From positions 5,864,501-5,928,500 of the forward strand of contig JABWDB010000014.1 of assembly GCA_019614645.1 (NCBI GenBank): a stretch of 64,000 nucleotides of DNA, in the 5' to 3' direction. Origin of the DNA: Stratiolaelaps scimitus. Its lineage: Eukaryota > Arthropoda > Arachnida > Mesostigmata > Laelapidae. The notes beneath the pieces were generated by a model, which did not search any database, had not been told where the DNA came from, and saw nothing but the letters and a program-made list of their open reading frames with translations. A program made the translations under genes and the position numbers. How positions within the stretch are numbered: the first letter of the stretch is position 1; each line of letters begins with the position of its first letter. Below are positions 12,402-25,815 of this stretch, one piece after another.

Positions 12402-15400
12402 GATATGCTATCTCTTTCATCTTTCTTATTTTCATTTTCAATTAAGAAATTCAACAAATCAAAGTTAACACAACAACAGTCGCGTGGGAAGAAGCCAGCC
12501 GGAGCCTCGTTCTATTTCTTTGTTGTTTGGTCTCGGCTGCTGCTGCTGGTGCTACCGACGCCCTTACTTGGCACAGGGTCCTACTTGAGCCCTGCGGCAT
12601 GCAAGCTCAAGCCCTCTTATGCGACTGTCTTCTTTCGAGTGCTCCGAGACCTCGGGGCGAATTGGCCAAGCACAGGCAGGCAACGTATGGTGGCAACGGT
12701 GCCACGGTTAGTCACGTCACCCGCGCGAGATATGCCCCGAACGGCGTTATGCGCGAATCTTAGCTATGTACCGCGTATACCGGGCGTGTCCGTCTGTGTG
12801 TGTGTGTATATATGTGTGTATGTGTATATATGTGGATATATCGGAGCTCTAGCGAACTTTCGTAATCGTCTATCGAACGTATCGTCAAATCACCATCAGA
12901 TGTTTATTTTGACGGCGAAGACATCCGCTCACGAAGCATGCCCGGCAACTTGTCGATTATGTAGGTGACACCCATCCAGCAGTATATAGAATTTACCGCT
13001 TTCACTGGAAGCGTAACAGCATCCTCGGATCACCTGTGACACGGTTCAATGTACAGCAGCATGCCAACATCGAACCTTCATTCAATCAACCAATAAATCA
13101 AGAGAGATAGATAAATAAATAAATAAATAAAGACACACACACGCACACACACCCGCCCACGCTCACATTCGTCAATTCGCCAAGTCAATTCGACTCAGCC
13201 TAAGCGTACAGAAGCTGAGGCTAAGGCCTAAGCTTCGCCGTATCATTGGGCTGCCGTTCGCGCATCGATACCTTCTCCTCGTCCATATAGCTAACACCAC
13301 TCGCCGATAGCCCCCGTCTCTATGATCGGCAATTATTGTTTGAGCGGTGTCTGTGATGGTAGTAGTCGCTGTTGTGGTAATCGTTTACCAGCCGTGTTTG
13401 TAGTTTGTGGTGGAGTCGTGGTAGTTGGCTTCGTCTGTATCTCCGTGCTGGCCTCTCCAATCCACCTCAACAAATGACAGAGAACTACAGTCGCGTACCG
13501 CTAACCGCACGCGTTACAATCATAGTTCATTTAATGGCCAACTAGTGTTTTCATCCTGTTTTTGTTAGTCCCGTATTTTTCTCCACTAACTAACTACATG
13601 CTCTTCATATTCTTTCCATGTTCTTGTGTATGGTAAGTAATAGTCATAGTAATAACTCATATGCCACCACTGGTGCCTTCTCAGCAGCACCACCATCACC
13701 GTCATCAGTATTCCATCATTTTCATATAATAATAATAATAATAATTGTTATAATCGTAATTGTCACTCATGCCATATAATAATAATCACGTCTCTGCCTG
13801 TCCACCTGTTTATCCCTGATGGGAGTTTATCGGCCGTAATTTTTTTATCGTTTCACATATTTCGCACCATTCATCATTGTTTAGTTATTGCGTGCTGTGT
13901 TCACTCAGCAGCAACAGTGGTTCCGTTCCCTTTGAAGTGCTCGTCGATAACTCCGTCTAAATGTATGATAATGAGATACTGGATCTCTCATTTATCGAAC
14001 GTTACCAACGTTTTTTCGGTTATCCAACTGCCATCGTCACCAGTTTTCAGCTCGCCTCCTGACATCAGTCATACGATTCTCGTGATTTGTGCATGTGATC
14101 CTTGAGGAACGCCTCTAGCTGTCACCAGAGACACAGGCGAGTTTTCTGGTGTTCCCAGCGGCTTTTTCTCTGGCTCATACATCTTCATTTGAATTGTTAG
14201 CGTTCTTGATGAAATCGTTCCTTCTCCTACACCGTCATTACGTAGTACAGCCGTGCTGGCTGGCAATCATCACCTTGCGACAGATAATTTTCGGTGACAT
14301 TTCACCCGTTGTCTCCATCCCTGCGTCAGTATGTATTCGCGTGTCTGCATGCGATACTTACTCTAGTTACCGGTGGTGCCTTAAGCTGATTGCGGCTCCA
14401 CTGTTGTTGAATGGGCCTTTATCCCTCTCTAAACCCCCTGCACGGGTATATTCGAGAGAGGGGAATCGACACAGACCCCCGGTCCGATAGGACCTTGGGG
14501 CCAAGTTATATTGTTGTTGTATCTGTTGTCGACATCGTCTCCGTCTCATAGGGTCCCATAGCCGATAAGCGGCTGATAAAACCTCATCCACCACCTCAAA
14601 TGCGCTATCCTGTCAGCGTTATTAGTTGTTCACTTTTGTTGTCAATGGTCACAATTGCTGCTGCTGTAGTTATCGACTGTTTCGACGGTCAACCAGTTGC
14701 ACATTTCAAAGTGCAATATGTTAGATTATCGTATCGTCATGTATATTATGCAAGCGAAACAAGCAGCCTTAGCATTGGCAGAAAGCAGTGCCGTGACCAG
14801 GTGACCAGGGACCACCATCCCTGTAGTTTTCTCCTTGATCTGCACCTACACAGCGTGCTCGGCTTCGTGTATAGGTGACAACCGCCGTACGAATGCTCTG
14901 TTACTGGCTTGAACATCCATCGTCGATGTTATGCCATGAAGACGCATCTCACCCTGCATGCTGCTTTGCTCAGCGCAACATAACCTCTATGCTCAACGGC
15001 CAACGCTATCCTCGGCGATCCTGCCACGGGACATCGAGTTATTGTTGTCGTTGTTGCAACAACGTAGGGAGAACACACGCATATGTATATATATATATAT
15101 TGTTCTGGAGTGGAACAGCGGTGCAACAGGAAGAAGATGCTCGCAAAACAACCAAATAACTGGAAGGTCACATTACCTTGACAAGGTCATCTGATCATCG
15201 TACTTATGATCGTACTAGATAGTTAGCAATAGTCAAAAATCAGAAAAGCAACTGGAGCACACACACACACACACAGGGGTCAGTCTGCCAGGGTCAGACG
15301 GTCTCAACGTTATGAGGGTCGTTTCCATACGTAAATACGAACGAACACAGATTGTACAACGTTGATGAATCTTATAGCGAATAATGATGATGGGCTAATT

Positions 15401-18116
15401 ATGACATTGCCATAAGGTGGAAGGGAACCAAAGAAACACACGACAGGATTAGAAACTTCGGCTTTCGTGACAGAGGTGATTACATTGGGAGGGGGGGGGG
15501 GTTAGCTCATTGATGCCGGCTTATTGATACGGGAACTCGATTTGCCCAGAAGGTGAACGTCTTGAAAGGGCTTCATCAATATAACTAGATCCGAGAAGGT
15601 GGTACGCAATGTACAACATTTGTGCACTGTTGAACTGGTCAGCTATCGGACAATCGAGGAACAAACGCATTCGATGGGCGACGCCGAAACTTGCTAACGA
15701 AAAAAAAAACAAAAAACGGCCAACATAAAATGAGAAATGAGAAAATTGCAGAACAACGCAACGGCAGGAAGCGAAGAAACACGAGAGACTCTATCGAGTC
15801 TTTTCAACCGTTCAAGCGAATTTGAATGCCGGCACGTACAATTGCACACTGTAACTGTAACGAATAGGAATAATAATAATAATAATACAGATAACCATAA
15901 TAAAAATAATCGTAATCCAAAAACATAACAAAACACAACAAAAACGCAGCAGTAATTACGTAAATAGCAAACCCGTTGGTGTGGGGGCTTGGCGATTTTA
16001 TTTTACAGTTTTTTTTCCTTTCGTTCAATTAAGGGACACGGGGAGATGATTATTATTATTATCGTCTATTAGTTGTATTATCGATCCGATTCGTCAGTTC
16101 GCAGAGCAGCTCGCGCGCTACCCTGTTGACTATCATGGAGCTCTCGAAAATTTGGCGTACGCAGTCAGCAGACTGTTTGCTGTTCTATCGATCACATACG
16201 ATCGGTACCAGTTAGTGAACGTCCACTTCATCAAGTTACTAAAAGATCTACTACGGTTCCGGATTCGATCGATAACTGTAGGTACGCACAACAATGGTCA
16301 TTATTATTACTCTCTCGTTACGATTATTATTGTTATTACTATTATTATTATTCTTGTTTTTCATTATTACTGACAATTTTATGATTAAATGTAAAAGTAC
16401 CTCGCTTTTTCTGTCGTTATGTGCTACGATTCCCTGCCACGAATATCGTTTACACTTCTCTGGCCACTCAAGCATTCTCATACGTACAGACTTAGGCACA
16501 TACACGTTGATATACACACAGACGATTGTTTGCCAGTCGCTCAGATTTAAATGTGAGCGCTTACACTGTTCTCACGTCTCTCCCTTTTTCAACGGTCAGT
16601 CGACCCTGAACTTTGTGTGCTTAATTTTCGCATTATTTCGCACAGAATTCACTTCAAGGAAAGGTGATTTCCTACTAAAATAAATGGCTGTGTATTATTT
16701 CTCTTCTTCTTCTTCTCATTATTATTATTATTATTCGTGTTATTTCAATAATATTATTACGGTTATAATCACTTTTTCGCATTATCACTATCATTATTGT
16801 TAAGAGAGAACAGTTGGTAGTCACATCACTAATATTGTAATGCAACAATAATAATAATTATTATTATCATCATAATAGTAATAATAATAATAATAGTAAT
16901 AATGATAAGGATAATTGTTATTATCACCTATCCATGTGATTCCTCCAAGCTCAAAAGCCTATCCACGCACGGTAAACGAAACTTAAACAAAAGTCTGGAT
17001 AATTAGTACAACAAAAAATGACGGAACTCAACTGAACGTCACTGGCGTAATTGTCCTGTCATTTCTACATAGAATCATTTTACATGTCGCCGTTGCAAAG
17101 GGGGGGTGGGGGGGTCATCTCCTGGCGCGCAATATGTGCAAGGCTAATGCAGATATAGGCAAGCGGGCGAGCAAGCTAACAGGTACCCCATGGTCCCTCC
17201 GGGCCTCCATCGATTGATTTGGTAGAGAGAGAGAGAGGGACAGAGAGAGAGAAAGGAGAATCTCCATTCTGTCTTGGGAAGTCTTGAATACACGTTCCAT
17301 TTAGTGAGCTCACAAACGACAATGAATTTATGCATTCTGTGTGCATATGCTTCGGTAAATTTCACCGAGTCGCGCTTGTGGGGCTCGGGGTCAGTCATAA
17401 GGGACGTCTCTGGTGCCGGTTTCCTTCCCGTTCTACCACGTTCTTATGTGGTGTTCTTGATAGTCGTATCGGTGCCATTGAATGCTGATCATTGTGGTGA
17501 CAGTGTAGTTCGGCGTTGTGTGAAGGTGGCATTTAACAGCACGAGAATAGCTGGTACTGAGTGAGACCAGATCCACTCGGAGGGACCAGGATAGTTGTAT
17601 TCTCAATTCCCCGGCTGACAGTGACTTGGACAGTGATACAGGTGGTGACTGTTATCGGCTCAAGTTAGCGATGTTTACTGAGTTCCGTTCTTATAAACGC
17701 TATTGAGCGTTCTTATGCGATTTGATTTTCACTTGCATTGTCTCAACTCCTTGCTGAAGCACACAATGTTCTCTCTCTCTCTCTCGCGCTCTCGCATTCG
17801 GCGGCAGTTTTGTATTGGTGTGTTTGTAGCTCGTAATCATCATCACAATTAGTGCACCTCTATATCGGCATGTGTGCTAACGAGCTTGATCCATCGGTTA
17901 ATTTAACTCCGGCTCCATGCTTTATGGGAGTGCATCTTTTATGGCCAATATTTTGTATTTCGAATTCGTTCGTCCGGATCGTACTCCGATGCTGGTCAAA
18001 TAGTTCAATCGGTATACATGTATAGATGTTGTGGACATGAGAGACCGGCCGGTTCGGCATTACTTAAGATTCTAGATTGAGAGATGATCCAACTCAATGA
18101 ACATACACAGGGAGAC

Positions 18117-18150
18117 GTAAAGAATATATATATATATATATATTCTTTAC
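18117..18150. repeat. Perfect 34-bp palindrome with (TA)n core
   Basis: GTAAAGAA, a TA tract and TTCTTTAC form a perfect self-complementary sequence. An outer pair, ATTGAGAG (18076-18083) and CTCTCAAT (18153-18160), is also complementary. Confidence 0.85.
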
Positions 18151-18500
18151 CTCTCTCAATCGTCATCAAGAGAAGACCCCCAGGGGGCCACGTATCGGCC
18201 AATGCTAAAAGAAAGAGAGCTCCGCCTGCTTGTGGCACCCGACGTTCGGCCCTAGTGTACTATGCTGTGTGCCTTTTGTCGATCGCTCTTGCCTGCCTAT
18301 AATCTGTCTAATTATTGTCATCGTTGTGGTTTGCATGAGGACAACTGGGACCTTTGGCATGTCTTCCACGTTTCGCAATCCCGGGTTCACTCTGCACATT
18401 CACTATGGCGCAATTAAATAGCCCGTGATCGCTCCCCCGGCCCGCCCAGTTCAGCTTCATTTGACATTTTCACCCTCAAGAAGAACACTGTCTACTGGTC

Positions 18501-18885
18501 CTAGTTCCCCATGTAGTTCGGCTGGCCTCCTTGGCTGTTCAGGTTGGTTGTCTCCGAGGGCGCGGGCATCGCAAACGGATTGTTCGCCGTCTGGCCGGGC
18601 GGCGGCGGCATCGCGAACGTACCTCCACCGCCTTGATCGGCTCCCGCGCCTGGCTGAGCAGTTACTGGATCTTCAGCGAGTTCCTCCTGCAATCGACATT
18701 CGAAGGGCGGAGGATGAACGAAACGCAAAAAACAAGAACAACGACCCAATGAATATATCATAGAAACATATCCAGGCATGCAAGGTAAAGTATCAACTTT
18801 GAGGGTATCTTTAAATCAAACATTGGTTGACATATATATATATAATCCATGTGTGCGTGTGAGAGTGAAGGAAGCTTGTATATAT

Positions 18886-18917
<32 letters not shown>

Positions 18918-21577
18918 AGACGCGTAAACAATATTCATATAGTTGGTACAAGCTATGTATACCTGTGTACCCATGCATATTGCTAAGTATATCATGTAAA
19001 CAGCGGACTTCGACTCGTTGCCCGCTTACACAAGTGAAAATCGATCACGGCAAGAGACAGCCAGGCAACAGAAGAGGCAGCATTTTGTGCGGTTTGGTGA
19101 GCCTTATCACCATGGCACCAGGCGAAAGAGAAGATCATCGAAGAGTAGATCATTCACCCGATTGCCATTTCTTTCGGTAGCGCGAGCGAGCGAGAGAGAG
19201 ACAGTGAGACAGATGAAGAAAGAAATGGCCCCTACATGGTAAACCTTCGAGAGAGGTGACCAGACAATGGATTATACAGGGTATAGACCTCTCAATATTA
19301 GCATAGTTATATATAAGCATAGCACCATAACATGCACATGCATGTCTTGCTGTTCTTTCCGATCGAAAAGCTGCTGGGGAATTCTCTATAACGTTTCCAT
19401 TTTGTAGTATCGTGTACCGACGTTTATTTTGCAGTTGATTTAATGTCCGACGAAATTGTACTGTCGTCCAATTGGCAGAGGACAATGCCAATTGGCATTG
19501 TCACTTTCACAAATTTAGTATAACGCCGAAAGACAGTCCGATAAAAAACAAGAACAATTTGAAAATCTTGGCACCGAATTGGTTGTCGTTTATCGACGAA
19601 AATATAGGCGCTGGGAGCTTTTAGCAGTTGGAAAAAGATGCAATTTTGTGTCTATCATTGAAGCTGTGACGAGATGACGTGAGACACTTAAAAAAAACAA
19701 TGTGTCTGATCAGCCATTTAATCAATGGATGAGTCCTCTTAGAAATAGATTATCTACAGAATTAATTGAACAGTAGCAACCTTACCGCAATGTTTTCTCA
19801 TTCGGCTTGAGAGCCTATGTTATATTATGTTGTTATCACCAATCGAAGATGATCTATAACCCGCGTGTTAAGGAGATAGATTTCTAGCTAAAAAAAAATA
19901 TATATATATATATATTCTATAAAAGCATGAAACGATAGAGCAAGCAGAGTAAAAAGGTGATAGGGTGAGTGCGCGGGACAGGAAGCGCGTGTGGTGGCCA
20001 GCCGCTTGTTGATTAAGTAAATACGTCCGCAGATCCTCTTGCCTGGAGCTTGCGAATGTTGACGAGAACCGCCTGCTTCTCGTCGGTATCACTGTCGTGT
20101 GGGTCAGCCACAGTCCTGGCCGACTCAGAAAACAGTGGCGTCGATTCCTTTGGTTCTTGCGTGTAAACCTACACGAACGAACGGGCGAGCGAGCCACCCA
20201 GCGACCAATCGCCCGCGTCAACCGTAACCATTGGAAGCGTCCAGCATAGCACATGCGTCATTCCCCGCAACCAACAGCCGAATGAAAAGAATCCGTCAGA
20301 GACCCCCCGTCACGCGCATGCATGACCATTTACGATGAGATTTCGAAACAAAAAAGAAAGTAAATACAAATCGGTCGGTTAGTCCTGACAGAAGGAGGTC
20401 TGGCTGACTCGCCAGCTGACAGGCACATAGGTGGCTAGGTGCGATTTTGGAGATTTCTCAGGAAATCATATTTTCACGGTGGATTGAGACTGATTCTGTC
20501 GTGTTGTTGGGATCATGCAACGAGCTATGTGTACCATTTTTATTATTAGGACATAGACAGCAGACAGAGGCGAATAGATAAGATCGATAAGACAGGCAAG
20601 CCGATGTTAGGTGTTATTCTTTATAATACAGTACGTACAATTGTGACGAGATACTTGTCACTAAAGCATAGACTCATATGATCGTTGTTATTGTTAATTT
20701 TTTTATGATCTCTTGTAATTGTGTCAATAATTCAAGTTGTGGCCGAAATTTTCCGACGGAAGAAAAATCTCGTGCTCATCTTACCTTTCGCCCTTCCCCG
20801 CTGTCCCGTCCTTCAACCTAAAAGCGTCAAATGCAAACAAGGGCTGTCATGCAACTACTGCAAACACCTAAGCCTATAATACCGTACGACATCCCGATAC
20901 GGTTAATAACCGTAAAAGCTCTTCCAGATGCGGCTGCACAGCAGTGATTGGACGCTCTCACTTCATTTGAACAGCTTGCGGGAGAAGCGTGTATAACCCT
21001 TCACGCAAGGATACGTCCATTGCACCGAATTCCCTATATATATATATATATATTGAGATGTATCCAAGCCCAGCCACGAGAACCACACATCCTCCTCACC
21101 GCACGGAGGATGTGTGGTGCTCGTGGCTGGGCTATATATATATATATATATGAACTACCTCTAAGGGCAACCAGGTACGTGCGCTAGGTCAGGTTCCATG
21201 CCACATAATTCCCAGGGTGAAGTTAGGATTTGTAGGAACGCGACCAAGGTGATGTTATTATACGGTTGGGTGTTGCCAATGGCAATGAGGTTTACCAAAG
21301 ACATGTGCGGCTTGTTATGTGCCACGAGCTGACAGATATTCAATTGGAACCGCAAAATACCGTAATACCTACTGCCTTGTGAGTGGTGGCACGTTGACAC
21401 TAACGGCTGAGCAGGGGGCAGCGAAATATTCAAGCTCCTTTCTTATTAATATTGCCATTCGTTAATCAATTATGAGCTTCAAACGTTTAATAGTAAATAT
21501 GTTAAATAATTCTGTCTGCTTATTCATGGCATCGATACAAAATAAAAAAATAAGCAAGAAAGAGGCAATATGTGCAT

Positions 21578-21618
<41 letters not shown>

Positions 21619-24600
21619 TTGTGGTTAATAAATTGCTCATCTGATCGATCAATTATTGAATGCCTGATTGACAGGGGTGTATGGATCGTGACGCTCGGTA
21701 GAGAGCGTTGGGAATGGCGAGGAAGGTAACTTCTGTACAAAACTCACATTGAGATTGGAATAATCCGCATCGGGCGGTGGCTTCGGTTTGCATTTTCCGC
21801 AACAGAAGTTGCAGCAACAGCAGAAACAGCAACAGCCACAGTAGCAGCCTGTGATAATACCGCAGAAGATGAAGATCGCCTTTGCCCAACTCGACGTTAG
21901 CGCCTGCAAAAAAAAATGAACATTGGAGAAATCGCAAAGAAACGGTTGTGAAAGAAATGGGAAAGCGCAATTAATTAGCATTAATTAAAACGCATTAAGA
22001 AAACTCTTCATGTGCTTTCAAGTCTTTCCTCTGCAGGTGATTTCTTACGCTGGTAAGTAAGTTCCCGCGGTTAGTTAGACATCAGCCGAAACAAAAGATT
22101 GGTGAAGACGATCTGACCATATCAATTGTTGATGTGGTTTACCCCGATGTACGACCCCTTCCAAGGTTTCGATCAACTTCTTAAATTCGATTTGCCTATA
22201 AATCGGCTTCTTTCTTGTCGAAATAGGTGCTCAGTTAGTTTTCGAGGTCAGCTTCAGTGGCAAAGGTTACGTCTTTTATATGGCCGAACCGAAGAACGTG
22301 GTCATCCGTCGGTGCAAGGTTTACGGAATATGGATGACGCTGAAGAACCTATAATTCGAGGTCCTGCAGAACCGCTCTGATAGTCGATTCTGTGTGAATC
22401 CGACCGCGGTCGCGAAGCGACGGCAACCTTGCCTTGTCAGTGGGCTCTTTTGCGTCGATGCTCCTCGCTCAGTCCTGATCCATCGTGTAGCCTTCTTCCA
22501 AGTATCTCCCAATATATCACACCTTTGTAGTCTTACCACACACACACAAATCATATCATGATCCTTTTCGGATGAGAATTTTGGCTTGGTCGGGACTGAA
22601 GTTTGTCTCCTGGAGCCAACCACTCTGTCGTGTCCGCTGACACAGGGGAACCACCTGTCGTCTTCGTAATGATTCTGTGCAAATGTCGTTCATTGTGCGA
22701 GCGCGTTGCTCGATGATGGGCAAGGCGTTAAGCGGCAAAGACCAACTGATTTGTCTTGTTTACTTAGGTCATTCTACAGAGAATCGAAGAGGCAACTCTA
22801 TGAATGAAACCCATTGAACAAAGATGGGGTTCACGGAGATGGAACAATCATGCGCGATATTTACAGCCGATATGCGCGGCTTGATTGACGGCCATTCTCT
22901 CCCTCTGAAAGGGCCTTCAACGATCCTCGCCAGAAGTCCCGGTAGCAAGGGAGCAAGGGCACTTCTGAAATCCGCGAATCCACTCGCGATAAGCCCACCG
23001 CTCAGCGAGCGTCGCCCCCCGTCTCCGCGCACCACATAGCTATCCGGGTCAGGGTTGCTCCGGTTCCGGTTTCACCTCGCCGAAACGCGGAAAGTAAAGC
23101 AGATATCGTCGAAATGCACGTCTCGCCCTGTTGGGACATTCTCCTTCAGAGAGATTCCGTGCCACATAGTGCCTAAGGTTCAAATTGAAAAGGCAGCAGC
23201 AGCAGCAGTGGTTTCGTTGTGTAGGCACAGCAATATGGAATCGTTGGTCGCATCAACCACGCAAAGATACACGGGACTGAAACAAGGAGCAGTTACGAGG
23301 CCGCGCGAACCTATTTACCAATGAATATTGAATAATACCAATTTCGACAGCCTTTTGAACGATAATCCCTGGCTTTAAAAGCGTTCGATCATTACAATGG
23401 CACCGTAATATGTCACGTTGTTTTAGCATCCATAATGCATCAACGATGAGACAGCGTTTGAAAGCCACCACCTCCACAATTGGACCGGACAATGGAACGT
23501 GTGATTATCGACGATAGCGCAATGGCTCAACGCATGCACTGAACGTTTACGAAAACCAAAAGTTGTTTGCTACTTACAAAGTATGTGTTTACATGTTCTT
23601 CGCCGATCTGCTCGGCAATGTATAGTCCGACGGAACCATAGTTGTCATAGATATTTCGCTTCGATAGGTCGCTGAGGATGGCGTTGGCTCGGTTGATGTC
23701 CTTGAACTTGTCGGCGGCTTCTGGGTCACCGGGGTTCTTGTCCGGATGGAATCGCAGGGCCAGCTACGTAGAGCGTATGCAGAATCAGAAAGCATTTTCG
23801 CAATTAGATTGAATTGAAAAATTCTGACCCTACGGCGTCTAAGGAAAACTGCCCGATAGGTGCCCGCTGAAAATGTACGTTTCCACGTTCTCTATTGAAA
23901 AGATGATCGTTCTATTATGATACGCGCACGAATGACGGATGGATACCTGTACGTCAGGCAACAGTTAATATATAATATACATATGCACGCTTGGTAAAGG
24001 TTAGGTTCCAATAGCGACGAAGTACAAGACGACTATGCCTGGGCGAATTGAACAAATTTAGCTTTGTGCAACGACAATACAGCACTTAGTTAGTTATTGG
24101 ATAGAAATTAGATAACTATATATTATAACCGTTAGTTTGTATGGCTGTTTGCCTGAGATATATGGCCTATGGAGCGATCTGAGATAAACAAAAAAAATCT
24201 AGCTGCAAACACGAAACGCCATCAAGAACATCGATATATATGAAAACGGCAATTTCAAGACAAAATAATTATCAAGTTGTGAATGGACGATTACACTCAC
24301 AAACGTCCCCTTCGGTACGAGACTTCCTTGGATCGGCTTTGTTTGCACAATTTCATACTTATACATGGTGGTACCATGCAACAAGATGCCTTAAGCTACA
24401 AAGAGCTGGCAGGTAACGGATACAATTGGGAATGGTTGCGAGTGTTTGCTCGCACTGTGGAAGCTATCTCGATATTTCAATATGCATTAAACCCAATCAG
24501 TAATGTGAGGTGAGTAAAAATGTTTCTGCTGTCGCACCTAAAGTCTAACTGTAGCCAATAGTGTTGAGAGTCTCCATTCCCGAATACTCGAAGCGCAACG

Positions 24601-25778
24601 CGAGCGATTATTATTGAAACATCAAACGCAGCAGCGATGGATATAGGTGTTCATTCATTTTCTATCGGTGAATTTCTCATCCTATTATCAGGTACATTTG
24701 TACGTGATTCCCCCTACTCTTGCCAAACTTGGCGTGAAAATAAATATTGTATTTGCACGCTTTTAGATATGAATTTATTATTATTATTATTAGTCCAATA
24801 CTACAGGTACTTTTCGAATAACATTATTAGTGCGGCACAAACAACTTGCCCGCGTGAAGTCTTAAATGAAGCATAAAAAACACGGCAATGGAACACACGA
24901 AAGACCGAAGCTCACCGGACGACAAGGGATACCTCCCCCGTACGTCGCGAAAATTGCGAATATATATATATATATAATTTCAAAAGAAACAACTCACCCT
25001 TCGGTAGGTTCGCTTGACATCATCAGGAGTGGCAGTTTTCGGTAGACCTAGGATCTCATAAAGGGAGTCCCCCGTGGCGCTGAAACGTCGAATATTCGCA
25101 GTTAGCAGGCGGAATTGTCGTCTCTGAATACGAATAATTGTTGAGGGCAGACATACGCAAACAGTTGGACAATCTAGGTTCAATGATGAATATACAATGG
25201 CGGGTTTGGTCACACCTACCACCATACAGGTGTCTGATTCCCCTCTGATCATGTCTCTGAACTGCTCAGAGGAATCAGAAATGCGACAACACGTAAATTG
25301 CTCGACAGAATTTCGTCGAACGGGAGCACCAACGACGTCGAACTAAAGCCAAATGGCGGTCATCCGAGTTCCCTCCACTCGTTCGATGTTTTGTTTTTCA
25401 TCGGAACAACATAAAACACACTCGAACATATATTTATATATGTATAGGGAAGTATTTTCCAAAACGGGTCAGACCTAAGTAGGTGAACGAGAACGGCCAT
25501 TGTTCCCCCCCCCACCTACAATGGACATCAAGCTAAATCATCAACACAAACCATGGGCAAAGTTGAGAAGCCGCGATGGAACCTGCTACAACCAGCGCCA
25601 TTCTTGCGTTTCTTTATTAAACGAACTTGCGTGGACACGACGGGTGGACGATCCAAATAACAATATTAAGGTTGGGCAATCGGCGGTCGCTTAGAAAGTT
25701 CGACGAGAAAAAGGAGAAGCCTTGAAAGAGAGTGGAAACCCCAACTCACACGGCGCTGCCTCCGCGTCTAAGCGTACG

Positions 25779-25815
<37 letters not shown>

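Larger units (their letters stand above)
11105..18500. other. Gene-poor, microsatellite-rich stretch
   Basis: No supportable coding sequence. It contains ATT/ATC triplet runs (12299-12335, 13725-13745, 15865-15890, 16300-16350, 16840-16920), (TA)n at 12377-12401, AAAT tetramers near 13117-13130, poly-G at 15488-15501 and 17100-17115, CT runs near 17770, and a (TA)-cored palindrome at 18117-18150. Open frames here are short and rich in Leu/Ile/Tyr from simple repeats. The left part may be 3' UTR of the secreted-protein gene and the right end 3' UTR of Csp. Confidence 0.6.

Noticed and set aside
16251..16683. Leu/Ile/Asn-rich frames on both strands
   Set aside because: Products of ATT triplet repeats; no coding support.
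24980..25252. Csp protein starting inside the J-domain exon's upstream intron (frame from 25252)
   Set aside because: The extension is hydrophobic/Cys-rich and unlike Csp. The TTTCAG acceptor at 25080 and the 36444 donor give the expected RKLS-ATGDS join.
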